The notes below the pieces were generated by a model that made no database searches, was not told where the DNA came from, and saw only the letters and a program-made list of their open reading frames with translations. The position numbers were made by a program, and so were the translations under genes. From positions 124,001 through 188,000 of the forward strand of contig CAVTGV010000004.1 in NCBI GenBank assembly GCA_963734365.1: a stretch of 64,000 bases of DNA, read 5' to 3'. Positions within the stretch are counted from its first letter, which is position 1. Each line of letters opens with the position of its first letter. This stretch comes from JACVRW01 sp963734365. Lineage in GTDB: Bacteria > Actinomycetota > Thermoleophilia > Solirubrobacterales > Thermoleophilaceae. Shown here in pieces: positions 59,252 through 64,000 of the stretch.

Positions 59252-60700
59252 TCAGCCCTCGATCGCCGACATCACGTGCTTCACGCGCGTGTACTCCTCG
59301 AACGAGTAGCCGGACAGGTCCTTGCCGTACCCGGACTGCTTGAAGCCTCCGTGCGGCATCTCCGCCACGAGCGGGATGTGGCAGTTGACCCACACGCAGC
59401 CGAAGTCGAGGGCGCGTGACACGCGCAGTGCGCGCTTGTGGTTGGCGGTCCACACGCTCGAGGCCAGTCCGTAGTCCGTGCCGTTGGCCCAGCGCAGCGC
59501 CTCGTCCTCGTCGCTGAACGACTGGACGGTGATCACCGGTCCGAAGATCTCGTGGGTGGCGAGCTCGTCGGCCTGCTCCACACCCTCGATCACGGTCGGC
59601 TCGTAGAAGTAGCCGTTGTCGGTGGCGCGCTCGCCGCCCACCAGCACCTTGGCGTGGTCGGGGGTCCGCTCGACCAGCCCGTTGACCTTCTCGAGCTGGT
59701 CCGCGTTGTTGATCGGCGGGATGAAGAAGTCCTCCGAGTCGGGCTCCTCGTCCTTCGACAGGCGCACCGTGCCGGCCTGCTCCACGAGCGCGGCGGCGAT
59801 GTCGCCCTGCACCCGCGCGCCGGCCAGAACACGCGTCGCCGCGGTGCAGTCCTGGCCCGCGTTGAAGTAGCCGGCCACGGCGATGTCCTCGGCTGCGCTC
59901 GAGAGGTCGGCGTCGTCGAAGACGATCACCGGCGCCTTGCCGCCGAGCTCGAGGTGGGTGCGCTTGAGCGTGTCCGCCGCTGAGCGGGCCACGGCCTTGC
60001 CGGCGCCGATGCTGCCGGTGATAGAGACCATCTGGGGAATCGGGTGCGCCACCACCTGCGCGCCGGTGTCGCGATCGCCACACACCACGTTGAACACTCC
60101 GGGGGGCAGCGCTTCCGCGAACAGCTCGGCCATGTACACGGTGCTCGCCGGCGTGGTGTCGGACGGCTTGATCACCATGGTGTTGCCGGCGGCCAGCGCG
60201 GGACCGAACTTCCACACGGCCATCATCATCGGGTAGTTCCAGGGCGTGACCGAGCCCACCACGCCGATCGGCTCGCGCCGGACGGAGGACGTGAAGCCGG
60301 TCATGTACTCGGCCGTCGCCTTGCCCTCGAGCATGCGGGCCGCACCCGCGAAGAAGCGGATCTGGTCCACCATCGGCGGGATCTCCTCGCTGAGCGTGAG
60401 TCCCTTCGGCTTGCCCGTGTTCTCCGCCTCGATGTCCACGAGCTTCTCGGCGTTCTCCTCGATGGCGTCGGCCATCTTCAGGAGAGCGGTCATCCGCTCG
60501 CTGGGGGTGGTGTCACGCCAGCCTCCGTCGAAGGCGGCCTGCGCAGCCTTCAGCGCGTCGTCGACGTCCGCCTCGCCGGACTTCGGCGCGGTGGCGTAGA
60601 CCTCGCCCGTGGAGGGGTTGATGATGTCCATCGTCTCTCCGTCGCGCGGCGGCTTGAACTCACCGTTGATGAAGTTGCGCAGCTCGCGCGGGTCGGGCAT
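59252..60700 (-). CDS. Aminobutyraldehyde/betaine-aldehyde dehydrogenase-like
   Basis: A 482-residue aldehyde dehydrogenase. Cofactor-binding VGSVTPWNYPMMMAVWKFGP and VIKPSDTTPASTV, the general base in HLELGGKAPVIVFDDADL and the nucleophile in GQDCTAATRVLAG near residue 285 are all present. The sequences GQDCTA and MPHGGFKQSGYGKDLS near the end are typical of gamma-aminobutyraldehyde dehydrogenase, which completes putrescine breakdown. A betaine-aldehyde role remains possible. The gene stands alone, with a GGAG site before ATG 60700. Confidence 0.88.
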   Translation of the reverse strand: MPDPRELRNFINGEFKPPRDGETMDIINPSTGEVYATAPKSGEADVDDALKAAQAAFDGGWRDTTPSERMTALLKMADAIEENAEKLVDIEAENTGKPKGLTLSEEIPPMVDQIRFFAGAARMLEGKATAEYMTGFTSSVRREPIGVVGSVTPWNYPMMMAVWKFGPALAAGNTMVIKPSDTTPASTVYMAELFAEALPPGVFNVVCGDRDTGAQVVAHPIPQMVSITGSIGAGKAVARSAADTLKRTHLELGGKAPVIVFDDADLSSAAEDIAVAGYFNAGQDCTAATRVLAGARVQGDIAAALVEQAGTVRLSKDEEPDSEDFFIPPINNADQLEKVNGLVERTPDHAKVLVGGERATDNGYFYEPTVIEGVEQADELATHEIFGPVITVQSFSDEDEALRWANGTDYGLASSVWTANHKRALRVSRALDFGCVWVNCHIPLVAEMPHGGFKQSGYGKDLSGYSFEEYTRVKHVMSAIEG

Positions 60701-60778
60701 CGGATCTCCTCGCAGTTAGCGGACGGTGGTTGCGGGGCTATCGTAAACCGGCCCACCCGGCGCCCGTTGGTTGCGCAG

Positions 60779-62989
60779 ATGTTCGCGTGCCGCCCCCTAC
60801 GGCGAGCGTCGCTGCTCCTCCTGGTGGTGATCGCCGGGGTGCTCGGCTACGCCGGGCCCGCCGCCGCCGCGCCGCCCGGTCAGGGGCCGGGTGGCCCGCT
60901 GCTGGTGATCACCGACCCGGGCGATCGCTTCGGCCGCTACTACGCGGAGATCCTCACGGCCGAAGGTCTCAACGCGTTCGAGGTTAGGGACCTGGGCCAG
61001 GTGTCCGCCGCCACGCTGGCGGCCCACAGCACCGCGATCGTGGCTCCGATGACCCTGTCGAGCGCCCAGGTGGCGATGCTCTCGAACTGGGTAGCAAGCG
61101 GCGGGAACCTGATCGCGATGCGCCCGCGTGCCGCGCTGGCGGGGCTCGCGGGCCTGCGCGCCGACGTGGGTGACCTCTCCGACGGCTACGTGGCCGTGGA
61201 CACGCGCACGGCACCCGGCGCCGGCATCACGGGCGCGACCATGCAGTTCCACGGCACCGCCGATCGCTGGACGCGGGCCGGTGCGGCGCAGGTGGCCGCG
61301 CTCTACGCCGGGCCCGGCGCGTCCGCGGGCGCCCCGGCGGTCACGCTCAGGAACGTCGGCTCGGCCGGCGGCCAGGTGGCCACGTTCGCCTTCGACCTGG
61401 CCCGCTCGGTGGTCTACACGCGCCAGGGCAACCCGGCCGGGCCCGCTGCTCCGCAGAACCCGACCCGCGCGCACGATTTCTTCCTGCCGAGCTGGCTCAA
61501 CCTGGACAAGGTCGGGATTCCGCAGGCGGACGAGCAGCAGCGCCTGCTGGCCAACCTGATCACCCGGATGAGCGCCGACCGGATTCCCCTGCCCCGCTTC
61601 TGGTACTTCCCGCGCGGCGAACGGGCGGTGGTGGTGATGACCGGAGACGACCACCAGCCGGTGGGCACCGCCACGCACTTCGACCGTTTCCTCCAGCTGA
61701 GCCCGGCGGGCTGCTCGGTGGCCGACTGGGGATGCGTGCGCTCGTCGTCGTACGTCTACGCCGAGGCCTCGACTCTCACCGACGCCCAGGTGGCTTCCTA
61801 CGAGAGCCGGGGCTTCGAGGTGGCCCTCCACCTGAACACCGGGTGCTCGAACTACACCGCGCAGACGCTGCGGGCCGACTGGACCGCCCAGCGGCAGCAG
61901 TTCCTCGCGCGCTGGCCGGGGGTAGCCCGGTCGCCCGTCACGAACCGGACTCACTGCATCGCCTGGAGCGACTGGGCCACCCAGCCCGTCGTGGAGCGCG
62001 AGTTCGGCGTACGGCTCGACACCAACTACTACTACTGGCCGCCGTCCTGGAACCAGAACCGGCCGGGACTCTTCACCGGCTCGGGCATACCGATGCGCTT
62101 CGCGAACACCGACGGCTCGCTGATCGACGTCTACCAGGCCCCCACGCAGCTGGTCGATGAGGCGGACGCGACGAATCCGCCGAACGACATCCCGCTTCAC
62201 ATCGCGACCCTGCTCGACCGCGCCCTCGGGCCGGCGGGCTACTACGGGGCGTTCACGGCGAACATCCACACCGACCGCAGCGTCGACCCGGCCGTGGCGA
62301 TCGTCCAGGCGGCCCAGGCTCGCGGCGTGCCGGTTGTCTCCGCCCGGCAGCTGCTCGCCTGGCTCGACGGCCGCAACGGGTCCGCGTTCACCGGGCTCAC
62401 CTACGACGGCGCCAACCTCCGGTTCGGGGTCCGGCAGGCCGCCGGCGCCCGCGGGCTCGAGGCGATGGTTCCGGTGGCCGGCCCCTACGGCCGCCTGCGA
62501 GCGGTGTCGCGTGGAGGAGCGCCGGTGGCCACCACCACTCGGGTGGTCAAGGGCATCGAGTACGCGGTCTTCCCGGGCGTCGCGGGCAGCTACGTCGCGG
62601 CCTACCCGGCGGCTCCGGTGACCGTCACGGCCGGCTCGCCCCCGAGGGACAGGGACCGGAGCGCGCCGCGGATCAAGGTGAGGCCGCTGAGGGTCCGGAT
62701 GGGCGAGCGCGGATTCATCAAGCTGCGGCTCACGTGCCCGCGCCGCGAGCGCCTCTGCCGGGTCGATCTCCAGCTGCGCCGTCGTGGTCGCACCCTCGGC
62801 CGCGTGCGGACCCGCGTACGGGGCGTCAGGACCCGCACGGTGCGGCTGCGCATTCGCGCGAAGACCCGGGCCAAGATCGTGGAGAGGGGCTCGCTGCGGG
62901 TGGTGGCCCGAGCGGCGGCCCGCGACGCCGCTGGGAACCGCGCGGTGACCGCGACCCGCATCAAGATCCTCGCGCCGCGCGCAGGCTGA
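60779..62989 (+). CDS. Large secreted protein with ThuA-like and polysaccharide-deacetylase-like regions
   Basis: A 736-residue exported protein. A basic n-region and signal helix (CRPLRRASLLLLVVIAGVLG) lead to an alpha/beta domain (LLVITDPGDRFGRYYAEIL, about 40-230) like ThuA/glutamine-amidotransferase folds. From about 275 it has a polysaccharide-deacetylase-like barrel: RAVVVMTGDDHQPVG with paired aspartates, VALHLNTGCSNYT, NRTHCIAWSDWATQPV and IHTDRSVDPAVAIVQAAQ. The last 120 residues are a beta-rich domain with a highly basic surface (RTRVRGVRTRTVRLRIRAKT), likely cell-wall binding. A role in envelope carbohydrate handling is inferred. ATG 60779 begins the signal; the longer frame upstream is not coding. 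Confidence 0.7.
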   Translation: MFACRPLRRASLLLLVVIAGVLGYAGPAAAAPPGQGPGGPLLVITDPGDRFGRYYAEILTAEGLNAFEVRDLGQVSAATLAAHSTAIVAPMTLSSAQVAMLSNWVASGGNLIAMRPRAALAGLAGLRADVGDLSDGYVAVDTRTAPGAGITGATMQFHGTADRWTRAGAAQVAALYAGPGASAGAPAVTLRNVGSAGGQVATFAFDLARSVVYTRQGNPAGPAAPQNPTRAHDFFLPSWLNLDKVGIPQADEQQRLLANLITRMSADRIPLPRFWYFPRGERAVVVMTGDDHQPVGTATHFDRFLQLSPAGCSVADWGCVRSSSYVYAEASTLTDAQVASYESRGFEVALHLNTGCSNYTAQTLRADWTAQRQQFLARWPGVARSPVTNRTHCIAWSDWATQPVVEREFGVRLDTNYYYWPPSWNQNRPGLFTGSGIPMRFANTDGSLIDVYQAPTQLVDEADATNPPNDIPLHIATLLDRALGPAGYYGAFTANIHTDRSVDPAVAIVQAAQARGVPVVSARQLLAWLDGRNGSAFTGLTYDGANLRFGVRQAAGARGLEAMVPVAGPYGRLRAVSRGGAPVATTTRVVKGIEYAVFPGVAGSYVAAYPAAPVTVTAGSPPRDRDRSAPRIKVRPLRVRMGERGFIKLRLTCPRRERLCRVDLQLRRRGRTLGRVRTRVRGVRTRTVRLRIRAKTRAKIVERGSLRVVARAAARDAAGNRAVTATRIKILAPRAG

Positions 62990-62992
62990 GGG

Positions 62993-64000
62993 CTAGGCCG
63001 CTCGGCGGCCCTCGGCGAACACCGGCGTGTGCTCGGTGGCGACGAAGTGGTCGAACGTCTGGCTCATCGTGAAGCCGGGCCACAGATAGTCGGCGCGACC
63101 CTCCGCCGGGTGGTAGGCCGCCGTGTAGATGGTGCCGAATCCGCTCGAGAAGGCCGTGCTGTAGAGCGGCGGCTTGAGGAAGGCGTCCACGAACTCGTCG
63201 CGCGTCATTCGCGGTGCGTCGAGCAGGTCGAGCACGTAGCGCTCACGCTCGAAGCTGCGAACGGCGCGCGCGTAGTCGGGCCAGTCGTCCTCCCGCTGAT
63301 GGTTGGTCGCCGCGGGCACCGGACCGATCTCGGGGTCGCGGCCGGGACCGACGCAGGCGGTGGCCACCGCGCCGCTTCGGTCGAGGAGGGTCACGTTCTG
63401 CGCGGCGTGCACCGGAATCCGGGCCAGCGCCTCCTCGGCTTCGGCCACGGTCTCGCACGTCTCGAGCAGGTAGCGGATGACCACGGGGATGCCGAAGCCC
63501 TCTCCCACCTCGCGCCGGCCGCCGAAGGTGAGTGAGGCGGCAAGGCCGGCGTCGTTGACCCCGTCGAGCAGGCCCCAGAGGCAGTCGCTCATCCCGATCA
63601 CCCGGCGTCCCGTCCAGGCCGTGGAGTAGACGATCCCCTCGGCCCGGGCGGCCGGGTAGTCGTAGTTGCGGACGAGCACCGGTGTGCCGTCGCGGGTCCA
63701 GGCTCCCTGCGTGCAGCCCACGACGAAACCGGGAGGGCGGTAGAGCGAGAGGAAGCGGGCCGCCAGCTCGTCGCCTCCCGCGAGCTCCACGAGGCGCTCG
63801 TAGGTGGGCACGAGCTCGGGCATGTGCCGATCGAGCATCCGGCGGCACTCGGCGAGGCTCGGCCGCGCCTCCTCGCCCTCCTTCAGGTACCAGCTCCGGT
63901 ACGCCGGCCACATGGCTTCGAACGAGGCCTGCCAGCGCGGCCCGGGCTCGAGCTCCTCGACGGCCTCGAAGACGAGCTCGTTGTCGCCGGCGGCCGGCGG
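62993..64000 (-). CDS. C45-family autoproteolytic acyltransferase/hydrolase, 5' end outside the window
   Basis: The visible 335 codons belong to the Ntn-hydrolase group of peptidase C45/acyl-CoA:6-aminopenicillanic acid acyltransferases. The self-cleavage site is GFVVGCTQGAW, where the Cys becomes the nucleophile, followed by VLVRNYDYP, GMSDCLWGLLDGVNDAGLAA and AQNVTLLDRSG and a late ATNHQRED segment. The reading frame stays open through 64000 (FEAVEELEPGPRWQASFEA precedes the first internal ATG), so the true start is beyond the right edge. The substrate is unknown; amide or peptide bonds are typical. Confidence 0.82.
   Translation of the reverse strand, partial: PPAAGDNELVFEAVEELEPGPRWQASFEAMWPAYRSWYLKEGEEARPSLAECRRMLDRHMPELVPTYERLVELAGGDELAARFLSLYRPPGFVVGCTQGAWTRDGTPVLVRNYDYPAARAEGIVYSTAWTGRRVIGMSDCLWGLLDGVNDAGLAASLTFGGRREVGEGFGIPVVIRYLLETCETVAEAEEALARIPVHAAQNVTLLDRSGAVATACVGPGRDPEIGPVPAATNHQREDDWPDYARAVRSFERERYVLDLLDAPRMTRDEFVDAFLKPPLYSTAFSSGFGTIYTAAYHPAEGRADYLWPGFTMSQTFDHFVATEHTPVFAEGRRAA

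Noticed and set aside
1..64000. CRISPR arrays, prophage or biosynthetic gene cluster
   Set aside because: No regularly spaced direct repeats, phage structural genes or modular synthases were seen.

Overview
The window is high-GC, gene-dense DNA from a non-Streptomyces actinobacterium. I read it as Thermoleophilia, probably Solirubrobacterales. This is an inference from strong G/C third-position bias, coenzyme F420 biosynthesis genes and an F420 (LLM-class) oxidoreductase, a class E sortase, a GTP-dependent PEP carboxykinase, an AbiEi/DUF559-type protein, and many GTG and apparent CTG starts. No phage, transposase, CRISPR array or rRNA was seen. The DNA looks chromosomal and mostly metabolic.

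Layout. 1-4.1 kb: a leftward cell-envelope block with a truncated polyprenyl glycosylphosphotransferase, a small LPFTG protein, an O-antigen-ligase/TPR protein and a class E sortase. 4.2-16.3 kb: PEP carboxykinase, an isocitrate-dehydrogenase-like protein without its metal ligands coupled to an aldehyde dehydrogenase, a FUSC protein coupled to a TPP enzyme, a CaiB/BaiF CoA-transferase, an LLM oxidoreductase and a MobA-like protein. 16.3-22.1 kb: core of the ethylmalonyl-CoA pathway, with MeaB, MeaA/ethylmalonyl-CoA mutase and crotonyl-CoA carboxylase/reductase, interrupted by an MBL-clpS pair. 22.2-30 kb: a broken AbiEi-DUF559 gene, a MarR-regulated MFS exporter, a GST-like protein, a coiled-coil/nuclease-like protein, a lipoprotein, an acyltransferase and YgfZ. 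30-33 kb: an operon of multicopper oxidase, ZIP transporter and DtxR/MntR-type regulator behind a palindromic operator. 33.6-43.9 kb: GGDEF protein, a substrate-binding lipoprotein, fbiC, a GntR regulator, a lone MlaE permease, mmsA, and the F420 operon npdG-cofD-cofC-cofE. 43.9-57.5 kb: acyl-CoA and branched-chain catabolism (SDR, HMG-CoA lyase, enoyl-CoA hydratase, carboxyltransferase, acetoacetyl-CoA synthetase) with transporters and regulators. 57.5-64 kb: three tRNAs (Leu-CAA, Leu-TAG, Trp-CCA), a phosphotriesterase-like enzyme, an aminoaldehyde dehydrogenase, a large secreted protein and a truncated C45 acyltransferase.

How the genes fit together. Leucine and ketone-body steps (HMG-CoA lyase, acetoacetyl-CoA synthetase) yield acetoacetyl- and acetyl-CoA. 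Ccr and MeaA would convert crotonyl-CoA toward methylsuccinyl-CoA, MmsA and a biotin-carboxylase partner feed propionyl/methylmalonyl-CoA, and PckG draws off oxaloacetate. F420 is made by FbiC, CofC/D/E and reduced by NpdG for enzymes such as the LLM oxidoreductase.

Notable features: two copies of a ~164 bp foldback repeat, six genes each broken by a single extra base, and two small membrane-protein genes shorter than usual ORF cut-offs.
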